The notes: generated by a model from the sequence alone, not told the origin. Counted from the first letter of the stretch, positions 35,388-44,875 are shown. The stretch: DNA of 64,000 bases from Pseudomonas cedrina subsp. cedrina (GCF_001983175.1 NZ_MNPW01000003.1:434001-498000); one strand, 5' to 3'. Numbers and translations are program-made.

Positions 35388-36158
35388 ATGCTAAGCCGCC
35401 CGCTGCGACGCAAACGCCAGAAGCTGTCCGATGTGATCGTCGAGTCGGTCAAGCGCTCCATCGTCACCGATGCGTTGAAGCCCGGCGACCGCCTGCCCAC
35501 CGAACGTGAGCTGATGGAAAGCTTCCAGTGCTCCAAGGGCTCGGCCCGCGAAGCGCTCAAGGCCCTGGAAGTGGAAGGCCTGGTGAGCACGCGCACCGGG
35601 CCCAGCGGCGGCGCCTACCTGAACCAGGCCGGCACCGAGCCGGCCAGCCGCGCGTTGCGCAACTACCTGCACTTCCAGCATCTGGATGGCGAACAGGTGT
35701 ACCAACTGCGCAAAGTCATTGAAGTGGAGCTGGCGGTGTCAGTGCTCGGACGCCTGAGCGAAGACGACTACCAGGCCTTGCAAGACAACGTGGACTTTTG
35801 CAGCGCACCGGAAGACAGCGAGGCCGGCCAGCGTGAGCAACGCCTGGCGGAACTGGAGTTCCACAACCTGCTGGCCAAGGCCTGCCCCAACCCGCTGCTG
35901 AGTTTCATGGCGCAGTTTCTCAACGACCTGCTGCGCGACCTGGTGGTGCTGAAGAAGGCCTACAAGCCCAAGCGCAAGCAGTTCGACGCGGCCAACCTGG
36001 ACTACCACAAGCAACTGCTGATCGCGTTTCGCGCCGGGGATGAAAGCGCGGTTCGCAGCCTGATGCATGAGCACATGTGCGATGCCGAACACCATATGAC
36101 CGCGCTGGAAGGCCAGGTCAGCCCGCATTTTTTGCTGGAGTTCGATCACCGTCCCTGA
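35388..36158 (+). CDS. GntR-family (FadR/FCD) transcriptional regulator
   Basis: A 256-aa regulator: N-terminal winged helix (about residues 12-80: GDRLPTERELMESFQCSKGSA and EGLVSTRTGPSGGAYL) and a C-terminal all-helical FCD ligand-binding domain (about 95-235) whose metal-binding residues can be supplied by LEFHNLLAKAC and the late histidines (MHEHM). It stands just before the ABC-importer operon and probably controls it in response to the transported compound or a breakdown product. An inverted repeat lies just upstream. Confidence 0.88.
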   Translation: MLSRPLRRKRQKLSDVIVESVKRSIVTDALKPGDRLPTERELMESFQCSKGSAREALKALEVEGLVSTRTGPSGGAYLNQAGTEPASRALRNYLHFQHLDGEQVYQLRKVIEVELAVSVLGRLSEDDYQALQDNVDFCSAPEDSEAGQREQRLAELEFHNLLAKACPNPLLSFMAQFLNDLLRDLVVLKKAYKPKRKQFDAANLDYHKQLLIAFRAGDESAVRSLMHEHMCDAEHHMTALEGQVSPHFLLEFDHRP

Positions 36159-36191
36159 ACACACCAGAGTTTCCCATTTGGAAACCCAACT

Positions 36192-36325
36192 TGTAGTGAG
36201 CGGGCTTGTCCCGCGCTGGGCTGCGAAGCGGCCCCAAACCAGGCGAATTGGGTTTGTCTGAAACTGCGCGGTGTCTTTATTGGGGCGGCTTCGCCACCCA
36301 GCGCGGGACGAGCCCGCTCACTACA
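36192..36325. repeat. Long REP-type inverted repeat (GTAGTGAGCGGGCTTG family), copy 2
   Basis: Same family as 25328-25476: outer arms TGTAGTGAGCGGGCTTGTCC / inverse, inner GCTGGGCTGCGAAGCGGCCC against GGGCGGCTTCGCCACCCAGC. Between the regulator and the ABC operon. Confidence 0.85.
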
Positions 36326-36366
36326 GGGAGATTTGTCAGCCGTTGAAAGATGTGTCGATACCTATG

Positions 36367-36395
36367 CGCATCGCAGGCAAGCCAGCTCCCACAGT
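36367..36395. repeat. Solitary REP half
   Basis: GCATCGCAGGCAAGCCAGCTCCCACAG-type arm (shown as TCGCAGGCAAGCCAGCTCCC) without a partner nearby; identical in type to the right arm of the doublet at 46693-46781. Confidence 0.65.
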
Positions 36396-36509
36396 TGACC
36401 GAGTTGATCTGATAAATCGCATCACCCAATAACAGGCCTGCCCACAGGCCCTTGCTCCACCGTATCGCCATTGCCACTCCTGCCAATAACTAAACCAGGG
36501 AGTCACCCC

Positions 36510-37712
36510 ATGCAGCGTCGTACGTTGTTGAAAGCCAGCCTCACCGCAGCAGCCGCCCTCAGCCTTCCGCTGGGCATACGCTCTGCATTCGCCGCCGAGC
36601 CTTTTACCTTTTACGGCCTCAAGTCCATGTCCGGCGCCTTTGCCAGCTATGGCAAGTTTGCCGACATGGGTTCGCGCCTGGCGGTGGAACAACACCCCGA
36701 GATTCTCGGTCGCCCGCTCAACTACAAGGTCATCGACACCGAAGGCAACGCTGGCAAGGCGGTGCGCAAGGTCCAGGAAGCCATCCAGCAGGACGGCGCG
36801 CGGTTCTTCCAGGGCTGCACGTTGTCGTCATCGGCCCTGGCGGTGGCCAAGGAAGTCGACAAGGTCGGCGGCGTCTTCATGACCCCGGTGGGTGCCGATG
36901 AAGTCACCGGCAAGGACTGCAACCCCGCCACTTTCCGCTGGTCGGTGCCCACCTACGGCGCGATCCGCGAAACCATGGTGCCGCTGATCAAGCTGCTGCC
37001 GCAGGCCAAGCGCTGGTACACCATCACCCCGCAATACGTGTTTGGCGAAGCGCTGCTCGAAGGCGCAAAAACCGTGCTCAAGGACAACGGCCTGGAACAC
37101 GTCGGCAACAGCTACCACTCGTTGCAGGAGCAGGAATTCTCCGGCTATCTCACCAACGCCATCGCCGCCAAACCCGACGTGCTGGTGCTGCTCAACTTCG
37201 GCAGCCAGTCGTCCAACACCCTGCGCCAGGCGGTGAACTTCGGCATCAAGGAGCGCATGAAAGTGCTGCTGGTGTGGTCCGCCGGCCTTGATCAATTCCA
37301 GGAGCTGGGCAGTGACCTGCTTGAAGGCGTGTACCTCGGCGCGCAGTACTGGCACCAGGTCGACACCCCGCTCAATCGTGAACTGGTCAAGCTGACCCAG
37401 GCCAAATACGGCATCAACCCCACCTACCCGCTGGCCGCTGACTACATCAGCACCAAGGTCATGCTCGAAACCATCGTCTCAACCGGCAGCTTCGACGGGA
37501 AAACCGTGGCCAAGGCCATGCAGGGCCTGAGTTTCGAAGGCCCCACCGGCAAGGAATCGATCCGCGCCGGCGACCACCAGGTGATCAAGGATTACTACCT
37601 GCTGATCGGCAAGGCCAGCGGCGACATGGCAGACAAGGATGACCTGGCCAAAGTGCTCAGCGCCGGCCAGTCGTTCCCGCCGGTGGACGCCACGGGCTGC
37701 ACGCTGGCCTGA
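36510..37712 (+). CDS. ABC transporter substrate-binding protein (amide/urea, branched-chain type)
   Basis: A 400-aa periplasmic binding protein of the LivK/UrtA/AmiC class (Peripla_BP_5). The N-terminus MQRRTLLKASLTAAAALS is a Tat-like or Sec signal (RR near residues 3-4), cleaved about AFAAEP. The mature part begins PFTFYGLKSMSGAFASYGKF, the usual start of amide-binding members. The ATG at 36510 follows AGGGAGTC. First gene of a seven-gene run ending with an amidase; the bound ligand is therefore probably an amide or an N-carbamoyl compound. Confidence 0.88.
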   Translation: MQRRTLLKASLTAAAALSLPLGIRSAFAAEPFTFYGLKSMSGAFASYGKFADMGSRLAVEQHPEILGRPLNYKVIDTEGNAGKAVRKVQEAIQQDGARFFQGCTLSSSALAVAKEVDKVGGVFMTPVGADEVTGKDCNPATFRWSVPTYGAIRETMVPLIKLLPQAKRWYTITPQYVFGEALLEGAKTVLKDNGLEHVGNSYHSLQEQEFSGYLTNAIAAKPDVLVLLNFGSQSSNTLRQAVNFGIKERMKVLLVWSAGLDQFQELGSDLLEGVYLGAQYWHQVDTPLNRELVKLTQAKYGINPTYPLAADYISTKVMLETIVSTGSFDGKTVAKAMQGLSFEGPTGKESIRAGDHQVIKDYYLLIGKASGDMADKDDLAKVLSAGQSFPPVDATGCTLA

Positions 37713-37771
37713 TCCTGACCCGTTGCATACGACAGGGTCGCCCGCGCGGCCGCCTGTTCGAGGATTCCTGC

Positions 37772-38632
37772 ATGCTTAATCTGTACCTGTTCCAGATACT
37801 CAACGGCCTCGGGCTGGGGATGATCTACTTCCTGATCGCGGTCGGGCTGACGATCATTTTCGGCCTGCTCAACTTCGTCAACTTCGCCCACGGCGCGTTC
37901 TTCCTGCTGGGTGCCTACATCTGCTACACCGCCGTGAGCCTCACCGGCAACTTCTGGCTGGCGCTGCTGATTGCGCCGCTGGTGGTGGCCGCGCTGGCCT
38001 GGGCCATCGAGCGATTATTGATCCAGCGGATTTACCACTTGCCGCACATGTTCCAGATCCTGGTGACCTTAGGCATAGCGCTGATCATCCAGGAAGCCAG
38101 CGTGATGATCTGGGGCCCGGTGGGCAAAAGCGTCGCGGTGCCGGAACTGCTGCGCGGCGTGCTGGTGGTAGGCGACTTCGTCTACCCGTACTACCGCCTG
38201 TTCCTCATCGTGTTTTCCGGGCTGGTGGGCCTGGGCCTGTGGCTGCTGCTGGAACGCACACGCTTCGGCGCCTTGGTGCGCGCCGGCAGTGAAAGCACCG
38301 AAACCGTGTCGTTGCTGGGCACCAATATCTTCCGTTTGTTTTCGATGACCTTCGCCCTCGGCGTCGCCTTGGCCGGTGTCGCCGGCGTGCTGTTCGCGCC
38401 ATTGCGCGGCGCCCAGCCCTTTGTCGGCCCCGAGATCCTGGGCATTGCCTTTGTGGTGGTGGTGATCGGCGGCATGGGCTCGTTCAGCGGTGCGCTGGTC
38501 GGCGGTTTGCTGGTGGGCGTGGTGCAAAGCCTGATGACCACACTCTGGCCCCAAGGCGCGAGCCTGATGATCTATGGCGCGATGGCCGTGGTGATTCTGG
38601 TTCGTCCCTACGGCCTGTTCGGGAGAGCCTGA
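37772..38632 (+). CDS. Branched-chain-type ABC permease (LivH-like)
   Basis: A 286-aa inner-membrane protein with about eight hydrophobic segments. The LivH marks LGLGMIYFLIAVGLTIIFGL and NFAHGAFFLLGAY near the N-terminus and VVVIGGMGSFSGALVGGL near the C-terminus are present. Forms the channel with the next gene. RBS GAGGATTCC. Confidence 0.9.
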   Translation: MLNLYLFQILNGLGLGMIYFLIAVGLTIIFGLLNFVNFAHGAFFLLGAYICYTAVSLTGNFWLALLIAPLVVAALAWAIERLLIQRIYHLPHMFQILVTLGIALIIQEASVMIWGPVGKSVAVPELLRGVLVVGDFVYPYYRLFLIVFSGLVGLGLWLLLERTRFGALVRAGSESTETVSLLGTNIFRLFSMTFALGVALAGVAGVLFAPLRGAQPFVGPEILGIAFVVVVIGGMGSFSGALVGGLLVGVVQSLMTTLWPQGASLMIYGAMAVVILVRPYGLFGRA

Positions 38633-38633
38633 C

Positions 38634-39644
38634 ATGAGCGAGAAAAACCCCCTGCCGTTTGCCAAGACCCAATCGCGCGCGATGCTGCTGTGGGTCCTGG
38701 CGGTGCTGATCGGCCTGCCGTTGATACTGCCCTCGGCGACCCTGGCCACCGAGATCCTGATCTTTGCCATGGCTGCGCTGGCCTGCAACCTGTTGCTGGG
38801 CTACACCGGACTGTTGTCGTTCGGCCAAGGCATCTTCTTTGGCGCCGGCGCGTATTGCGCGGCGCTGCTGATGATCCACCTGCAACTGGGCCTGTTCACC
38901 GCGTTGCTCGGCGCCGCCGTCGCGGGCGGTTTCCTGGCGTTGCTGGTGGGCGCCCTGGCGATCCGCCGCACCGGCATCTACTTCGTGATGCTGACCCTGG
39001 CGTTCAGCCAGATGGCCTACTTCGTCGCCTACACCCTCAGCGACTGGACCGGCGGCGACAACGGCCTGCTCAGCGTGCCGCGTCCGGAGATCCGTATCGG
39101 TGACACCGTGCTGCTGTCGCTGGTCGACGCCCGCGCCTTCTACGGTTTTGTCGCGGTGCTGTTCCTGCTGATCTTCATCGGTGCACGCCGGGTGATCGCC
39201 TCGCCGTTCGGCAGCACCTTGATGGCGATCCGCGAAAACGAAACCCGCGCCTCGGCCATCGGCTACGACACCCGGCACTTCAAGATCCTGGTGTTCGTGC
39301 TCTCCGGCGCCGTCACCGGCATCGCCGGCGCGTTGTACGCCATGCTGCTTCACTTTGTGCCGCTGTCGAACATCGACCTGGCGATGTCCGAGAACATCCT
39401 GATCATGACCATCGTCGGCGGCACCGGCTCGCTGTTCGGCTCATTGCTGGGCGCCGGTTCCATCGTGCTGCTCGGCGACTTTCTCTCCGACCTGTGGCCG
39501 CGCTGGCTGATGCTGCTGGGGGTGATCCTGATCCTGGTGGTGATCTTCATGCGCGGCGGTTTGTGGGGCGGCCTGGCGTCGCTGTTCGACAAGGTGCGCG
39601 GCAGCCGCAAAACCGCTGTCGTCGCCAAGGAGCAAGGGCTATGA
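38634..39644 (+). CDS. Branched-chain-type ABC permease (LivM-like)
   Basis: A 336-aa inner-membrane permease with LivM marks GYTGLLSFGQGIFFGAGAYC, IRRTGIYFVMLTLAFSQM and the ATPase-contact region ENETRASAIGYDTRHFK, then IVGGTGSLFGSLLGAG. It starts 1 nt after the LivH-like stop and overlaps the next gene by ATGA. Confidence 0.9.
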   Translation: MSEKNPLPFAKTQSRAMLLWVLAVLIGLPLILPSATLATEILIFAMAALACNLLLGYTGLLSFGQGIFFGAGAYCAALLMIHLQLGLFTALLGAAVAGGFLALLVGALAIRRTGIYFVMLTLAFSQMAYFVAYTLSDWTGGDNGLLSVPRPEIRIGDTVLLSLVDARAFYGFVAVLFLLIFIGARRVIASPFGSTLMAIRENETRASAIGYDTRHFKILVFVLSGAVTGIAGALYAMLLHFVPLSNIDLAMSENILIMTIVGGTGSLFGSLLGAGSIVLLGDFLSDLWPRWLMLLGVILILVVIFMRGGLWGGLASLFDKVRGSRKTAVVAKEQGL

Positions 39645-40390
39645 GCATCCTGCTGGAAACCAAAGACCTGGAACTGGCCTACGGTGCCTTCCATGCGGTG
39701 AACGGCGTGAACCTCAAGGTCGAAGCCGGCACCATCCACACCATCATCGGGCCCAACGGCGCGGGCAAGACCAGCCTGTTCCACTGCCTCACCGGTGAAC
39801 GCCAGGCCACCGCCGGAGAGATTCATTTCGACGGCAAGAACCTGATGCGCAAACCCGCCCACGCTCGCGTCGGCCTGGGCATGGCGCGCTCGTTCCAGCT
39901 CACCAGCCTGTTCCAGAACCTCAGCGTACGTGAAAACCTGCGCCTGGCCGCACAGGGCCGTGACGGCGCCCGCGCGCTGAATTTCTGGCGCCGCGTCGAC
40001 AGCAAACACGAACACCTGGAGATGGCCGACCAGGTGCTGGAGCGCCTGCAACTCAGCGCCCGCGCCGACACCCTGGCCGGCGAGTTGTCCCACGGCCAGC
40101 AGCGGGTGCTGGAGGTGGGCATGTCGATCTGCTCCAAGCCCAAACTGTTGATGCTCGACGAGCCCACCTCGGGCATGGGCATCGACGACATTCCGATCAT
40201 GACCCAACTGATCAGCGACCTCGGTCGCGATCACACGGTGCTGTTGATCGAACACAACATGAGCATTGTCATGTCCATCAGCCAACGCATCACCGTGATG
40301 AGCCATGGGCAGATCCTGGTGGAAGGCACGCCGGAATTCGTGCGCGCCGATGAACGTGTGCGCACCGCTTACCTGGGGGAGGCTGCCTGA
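39641..40390 (+). CDS. Branched-chain-type ABC ATP-binding protein (LivG-like)
   Basis: A 249-aa ATPase with Walker A GPNGAGKTS, Q-loop and LivG-specific GLGMARSFQLTSLFQNLSV, signature LSHGQQRVLEVGMSI, Walker B LLMLDEPTSGMG and the LLIEHNMSIVM H-loop. The ATG at 39641 overlaps the preceding stop (ATGA) and its own stop overlaps the next start (TGATG), so the genes are tightly coupled. Confidence 0.92.
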   Translation: MSILLETKDLELAYGAFHAVNGVNLKVEAGTIHTIIGPNGAGKTSLFHCLTGERQATAGEIHFDGKNLMRKPAHARVGLGMARSFQLTSLFQNLSVRENLRLAAQGRDGARALNFWRRVDSKHEHLEMADQVLERLQLSARADTLAGELSHGQQRVLEVGMSICSKPKLLMLDEPTSGMGIDDIPIMTQLISDLGRDHTVLLIEHNMSIVMSISQRITVMSHGQILVEGTPEFVRADERVRTAYLGEAA

Positions 40391-41085
40391 TGCTGATCGT
40401 CGAGAATATTCATTCCTACTACGACAAGAGCCACGTGCTCGAAGGCGTGTCGCTGACGGTCAACCCAGGCGAACTGGTGACGCTGCTCGGCCGCAACGGC
40501 GCCGGCAAGACCACCACCCTGCGCAGCATCCTCGGGATTATTTGCCCGCGCCAGGGCCAGATCCACTTCAATGGCCAGGCCCTGGTGGGGCAGAAAATCT
40601 TTGAGATCGCGCGCCAGGGCCTGGCGCTGGTGCCGGAAAATCGCGGGATTTTCCGCCTGCTCACGGTCGAGGAAAACCTGCGCATCGCCGCACGCAAGAC
40701 CAGCCGTTGGCAGCTTGAAGACGTCTACATCATGTTCCCGCGCCTCAAGGAACGGCGCAAAAACGCCGGCCACGCACTCTCCGGCGGCGAGCAGCAAATG
40801 CTCGCCATCGCCCGCGCGCTGCTCAACGACCCCAAGCTGCTGATCCTCGATGAGCCCACCGAAGGCCTCGCCCCGGTGATCGTCGACGAGTTGGTGAAGA
40901 TCTTGCGCAAGGTCAAGGACGACGGCCTGCCGGTGCTGCTGGTGGAACAGAACCTGATGGTCTGCGACAAGCTCGCCGACCGCCATTACGTGCTCGAACA
41001 AGGCCGCGTGGTCTACGAGGGCAGCGCCGCCGACTTCCGGGCCGACCCGAGCATCAAGAACCGCTATTTGGCCCTGAGTGCCTGA
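40390..41085 (+). CDS. Branched-chain-type ABC ATP-binding protein (LivF-like)
   Basis: A 231-aa ATPase with Walker A GRNGAGKTT, VPENRGIFRLLTVEENLRI (LivF-type), signature LSGGEQQMLAIARAL, Walker B LLILDEPTEGL and LLVEQNL. With the preceding ATPase it powers the importer. 13 nt separate it from the hydrolase start. Confidence 0.92.
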   Translation: MLIVENIHSYYDKSHVLEGVSLTVNPGELVTLLGRNGAGKTTTLRSILGIICPRQGQIHFNGQALVGQKIFEIARQGLALVPENRGIFRLLTVEENLRIAARKTSRWQLEDVYIMFPRLKERRKNAGHALSGGEQQMLAIARALLNDPKLLILDEPTEGLAPVIVDELVKILRKVKDDGLPVLLVEQNLMVCDKLADRHYVLEQGRVVYEGSAADFRADPSIKNRYLALSA

Positions 41086-41098
41086 CCGGAGAACGCTG

Positions 41099-42367
41099 AT
41101 GAATAGTTTTGCGCAACCGCTCCAGAGCAACGCCCCGCTGATCAACCGCGACCGCCTGTGGCAATCGCTGATGGACTTGGCGCAACTGGGCGCCACCGCC
41201 AAGGGCGGCGTGTGCCGCCTGGCCCTCACGGACCTGGACCGCCAGGCCCGCGACCTGTTTGTGCAGTGGTGCGAAGCCGCCGGGTGCAGCGTCAGTGTCG
41301 ACGCCATCGGCAATATCTTCGCACGCCGCGCCGGGCGCAATCCCGCCCTGCCCCCGGTGATGACCGGCAGCCATATCGACACCCAACCCACCGGCGGCAA
41401 GTTCGACGGTTGCTACGGCGTGATGGCCGGGCTGGAAGTGATCCGCACGCTCAACGATTTGAACATCGAAACCCAGGCGCCGATTGAAGTGGTGGTGTGG
41501 ACCAACGAAGAAGGTTCGCGCTTCCCGCCGTGCATGATGGGCTCCGGGGTGTTTGCCGGTCAGTTCGATCTGCAGGACACCCTCGACAAACTCGACGATC
41601 AGGGCCTGTCGGTAGGCGCCGAATTGCAGCGCATCGGCTATGCCGGCCCGCGCGCGGTGCTGGGCCATCCGGTCGGCGCGTATTTCGAGGCGCATATCGA
41701 GCAAGGCCCGGTACTTGAAGACCAGGCCACCACCATTGGTGTGGTGATGGGCTGCCTGGGCCAGAAATGGTTCGACCTGACCCTCACCGGCGTCGAAGCC
41801 CACGCCGGCCCGACGCCGATGCACCTGCGCAAGGACGCCCTGGTGGGCGCCGCCGAAGTCGTCAGCGCGGTCAACCGCATCGCCCATCAGCAGCAGCCCC
41901 ACGCGTGTGGCACGGTCGGTTGCCTGAGCCTGCATCCGGGGTCGCGTAACGTGATCCCAGGCCAAGTGCAGATGACAATCGACTTGCGCCATCTGCATGC
42001 CGACAGGCTGCAAGCCATGGTCGATGAAGTGCGCGGCGTGATCGAAGCCACCGCCGCCCGCCACGGCTTGAGCTTTGAACTGACGCCCACCGCCGATTTC
42101 CCGCCGCTGGACTTCCACCCGGCGTGCGTCAACGCCGTGCGCGACGCTGCGAGCGCCTTGGGCCTGAGCCATATGGACATCGTCAGCGGTGCTGGCCACG
42201 ACGCGATTTTCGTCGCCGAACTGGGCCCGGCCGGGATGATCTTTGTGCCGTGCGAAGGCGGCATCAGCCACAACGAAATCGAAAACGCCGCGCCGGATGA
42301 CCTGGCGGCGGGCTGCGCGGTATTGCTGCGCGCCATGGTCAAAGCGGCGCAGGGGGATGTGGCATGA
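41099..42367 (+). CDS. M20-type Zn-dependent hydrolase (N-carbamoyl-L-amino-acid hydrolase / allantoate amidohydrolase family)
   Basis: A 422-aa cytoplasmic amidohydrolase of the HyuC/AllC/AmaB family, which removes a carbamoyl (or ureido) group from N-carbamoyl amino acids, beta-ureidopropionate or allantoate. Metal-binding marks GSHIDTQPTGGKFDGCYGV (His, Asp) and WTNEEGSRFPPCMMGSG (Glu), EAHIEQGPVLE, dimerisation domain with HAGPTPM, and the late GAGHDA and EGGISHNE. I chose the ATG at 41099, preceded by CGGAGAACGC; the frame is open a few codons upstream. It overlaps the amidase gene by ATGA. Confidence 0.85.
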   Translation: MNSFAQPLQSNAPLINRDRLWQSLMDLAQLGATAKGGVCRLALTDLDRQARDLFVQWCEAAGCSVSVDAIGNIFARRAGRNPALPPVMTGSHIDTQPTGGKFDGCYGVMAGLEVIRTLNDLNIETQAPIEVVVWTNEEGSRFPPCMMGSGVFAGQFDLQDTLDKLDDQGLSVGAELQRIGYAGPRAVLGHPVGAYFEAHIEQGPVLEDQATTIGVVMGCLGQKWFDLTLTGVEAHAGPTPMHLRKDALVGAAEVVSAVNRIAHQQQPHACGTVGCLSLHPGSRNVIPGQVQMTIDLRHLHADRLQAMVDEVRGVIEATAARHGLSFELTPTADFPPLDFHPACVNAVRDAASALGLSHMDIVSGAGHDAIFVAELGPAGMIFVPCEGGISHNEIENAAPDDLAAGCAVLLRAMVKAAQGDVA

Positions 42368-43767
42368 GTGAGATTGGCCAACTGACGGCGGTGCAATTGC
42401 TGCAGCGCTTTCGCGACAAATCCTTGTCGCCGGTAGAGGTCACCAAAGATGCACTGCTGCGGATTGAGCGCTACAACCCGGTGGTCAATGCCTACTGCCA
42501 TGTCGACCCGCAAGGCGCACTGCAGGCCGCACGCGCCTCGGAACAGCGCTGGTTCAAGGGCGAGCCCTGCGGTGCGCTGGACGGCGTACCGGCGTCGATC
42601 AAAGACCTGACGCTGACCATCGGCATGCCCACCCGCAAGGGCTCGCGCACCACATCCGCCGAAGGACCGTGGGACATCGACGCGCCCTTCTCCGGCTTTA
42701 TGTGCAAGGCCGGCGCGGTGCTGCTGGGCAAGACCACCACGCCCGAATTCGGCTGGAAAGGCGTCACCGACAACCCCTTGTACGGCATCACCCGCAACCC
42801 CTGGGACACCCGCACCACGGCGGGCGGCTCGTCCGGCGGCGCGGGCGCGGCGGCAGCGTTGAACCTGGGCGTGTTGCACCAGGGCAGTGATGCCGGCGGC
42901 TCAATTCGGATTCCCTGTGCGTTTACCGGCACCTTCGGGATCAAGCCGACCTTCGGTTATGTCCCGCAATGGCCGGCCAGCTCGATGACGATTCTGTCGC
43001 ACCTGGGGCCGATGACCCGCACCGTGGAAGACAGCGTGCTGATGCTGCAGGCCGTGGCGCAACCGGATGCGCGGGATGGCTTGATCGGCGCGCCACGCAG
43101 CACGCCGTGGCTGACGCCGGGTACTGACCTGAAAGGTTTGCGCGTCGCCTATAGCCCGAACTTCGGTTACGTGGACGTCGACCCGCAAGTGGCCAAGGTG
43201 GTCGCGCAGGCGGTGGAAGGGCTGGTGCAACTGGGCGCCCATGTCGAGCAGATCGACCCCGGCTTCAGCGATCCGTTGGAAGTGTTCAGCACCCTGTGGG
43301 CAGCCGGCGCCGCACGCCTGACCAGCGCAATGACTGACGCACAAAAACAGCTGCTGGACCCAGGCTTGCTGCGGATCGCACAACGGGGTGAACGGTTGAG
43401 CCTGGACGACTTCAACGCCGCCCTCGAAGCGCGCGCAGCCCTGGTGGCGCGCATGGCCGCATTCCATGAGCATTACGACGTGCTGGTGTCGCCGATGCTG
43501 CCGATCACGGCGTTCGAGGCCGGGCACGACGTACCGCCCGGATCAGGCCTGGCGCAGTGGACCGAATGGACCCCGTTCACCTACCCCTTCAACCTCACCC
43601 AGCAACCGGCGGCATCGGTGCCGTGCGGGTTGGCGGCGAATGGCTTGCCGGTGGGATTGCATGTGGTGGGCGCGCGGTTTGCGGATGATACGGTTTTGCG
43701 GGTTTGCCAGGTGTATGCAAAGGCCTTTCCCACCGAGCACCTCCAAGCCCCACGAACCCTGAGCTGA
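42364..43767 (+). CDS. Amidase signature family protein
   Basis: A 467-aa amidase with the full signature: catalytic Lys in GVPASIKDLT (about residue 79), cis-Ser in TAGGSSGGAGAAAALNLG and nucleophile Ser in QGSDAGGSIRIPCAFTG. Such enzymes hydrolyse a carboxamide to the acid plus ammonia. Coupled with the carbamoylase-type gene and the importer, it suggests stepwise use of an amide/ureido compound as a nitrogen source. It could also be a GatA-like or AtzF-like enzyme with another substrate. Confidence 0.9.
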   Translation: MSEIGQLTAVQLLQRFRDKSLSPVEVTKDALLRIERYNPVVNAYCHVDPQGALQAARASEQRWFKGEPCGALDGVPASIKDLTLTIGMPTRKGSRTTSAEGPWDIDAPFSGFMCKAGAVLLGKTTTPEFGWKGVTDNPLYGITRNPWDTRTTAGGSSGGAGAAAALNLGVLHQGSDAGGSIRIPCAFTGTFGIKPTFGYVPQWPASSMTILSHLGPMTRTVEDSVLMLQAVAQPDARDGLIGAPRSTPWLTPGTDLKGLRVAYSPNFGYVDVDPQVAKVVAQAVEGLVQLGAHVEQIDPGFSDPLEVFSTLWAAGAARLTSAMTDAQKQLLDPGLLRIAQRGERLSLDDFNAALEARAALVARMAAFHEHYDVLVSPMLPITAFEAGHDVPPGSGLAQWTEWTPFTYPFNLTQQPAASVPCGLAANGLPVGLHVVGARFADDTVLRVCQVYAKAFPTEHLQAPRTLS

Positions 43768-43779
43768 AACGCAATAAAA

Positions 43780-43961
43780 CTGTGGGAGCTGGCTTGCTCG
43801 CGAATGCGGTGGGTCAGTTTGATCGTTCCAACGCTCCGCGTGGGAATGCCGCCTGGGACGCTCCGCGTCCCGCCGGTCAACTCAATATGTGCAGGTGACG
43901 CAGAGCGTCACGGGATGCATTACCACGCGGAGCGTGGGAACGATCAGCCAGCTCCCACAGT
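43780..43961. repeat. REP doublet carrying a second nested repeat
   Basis: Outer arms CTGTGGGAGCTGGCTTGCTC on the left and a short CCAGCTCCCACAG on the right; inside is another inverted repeat, GATCGTTCCAACGCTCCGCG on the left and CGCGGAGCGTGGGAACGATC on the right, and within that GGGACGCTCCGCGTCCC and TGACGCAGAGCGTCA hairpins. It appears that a CTCCGCGT-type element inserted into a REP doublet. Confidence 0.75.
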
Positions 43962-44011
43962 GTTGACTGCATTCCACTACAATGCCCCTCATTCATCTCC
44001 CGGGGGGCTTC

Positions 44012-44875
44012 ATGGACATCGAACTGGCACGCACCTTCCTCGAAATCACCCGCTGCGGCAGCCTGGCCGCGGCCGCAGAGAAACTGCACGTCACCCAGAC
44101 CGCCATCACCGCACGGGTAAAAAACCTGGAAAACCAGCTCGGCAGCACGCTGTTCGTGCGCAACCGCGCAGGCGCCAGGCTGACCGCCGATGGCGAGGCT
44201 TTCGTGGTGTACGCCAATCAACTGCTGCAAACCTGGGAAGCCGCCAAGCGTGACCTGCCCTTGCCGGAAGGCTATCGCAATGTGCTGCACATCGGTGGCG
44301 AGGTCAGCCTGTGCAACCCGTTGATGCTCGGCTGGGCCCAGGCCCTGCGCCAGCACATCCCCGGGCATGCGCTGCGCACCGAAGTGCGGGAAGGCGACTA
44401 CCTGCTGCGCCAGCTGGAACTGGGCGTACTCGACGCCGCGCTGGTGTTCCAGCCGCAATACTGGCCGGGCTTGCAAGTGGAGCAGGTGCTGGAAGAAAAA
44501 CTGATCCTGGTGCAGTTGGTCAGCACGCCGGACCCGTATGTGTATATCGACTGGGGCCCGGGCTTTCGCCAGCAGCATGACGCCGCCCTGCCCGACAAGG
44601 CCCGCGCCGCGCTGAGTTTCAACCTCGGCCCGCTGGCGTTGCAATACATCCTGGAAAACGGCGGCGCCGGCTATTTCCGTACCCGTGTGGTGCAGAGCTA
44701 CCTGGACAGCGGCGTGATGCAGCGCGTGCCCAAGGCGCCGGAATTCAGTTTCCCCACCTACCTGGTGTATTCGCGAGCGCGGGATTCGGCGGTGTTGCAA
44801 CAGGCACTGGCGTTGCTGCGCGACGTGGTCAAGGCCGAAAGTGACTGGTCGCAGCGCTGGGACCCGTTGATTTGA
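44012..44875 (+). CDS. LysR-family transcriptional regulator
   Basis: A 287-aa LysR protein. DNA-binding domain ARTFLEITRCGSLAAAAEKL and HVTQTAITARVKNLENQLG (residues 5-45), then the effector domain. The ATG at 44012 (MDIELARTF) follows GGGGGGC. It lies downstream of the amidase, separated by the repeat region, and ahead of the LacI gene in the same direction. Its target is not evident: it could act on either neighbouring operon or elsewhere. Confidence 0.85.
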   Translation: MDIELARTFLEITRCGSLAAAAEKLHVTQTAITARVKNLENQLGSTLFVRNRAGARLTADGEAFVVYANQLLQTWEAAKRDLPLPEGYRNVLHIGGEVSLCNPLMLGWAQALRQHIPGHALRTEVREGDYLLRQLELGVLDAALVFQPQYWPGLQVEQVLEEKLILVQLVSTPDPYVYIDWGPGFRQQHDAALPDKARAALSFNLGPLALQYILENGGAGYFRTRVVQSYLDSGVMQRVPKAPEFSFPTYLVYSRARDSAVLQQALALLRDVVKAESDWSQRWDPLI

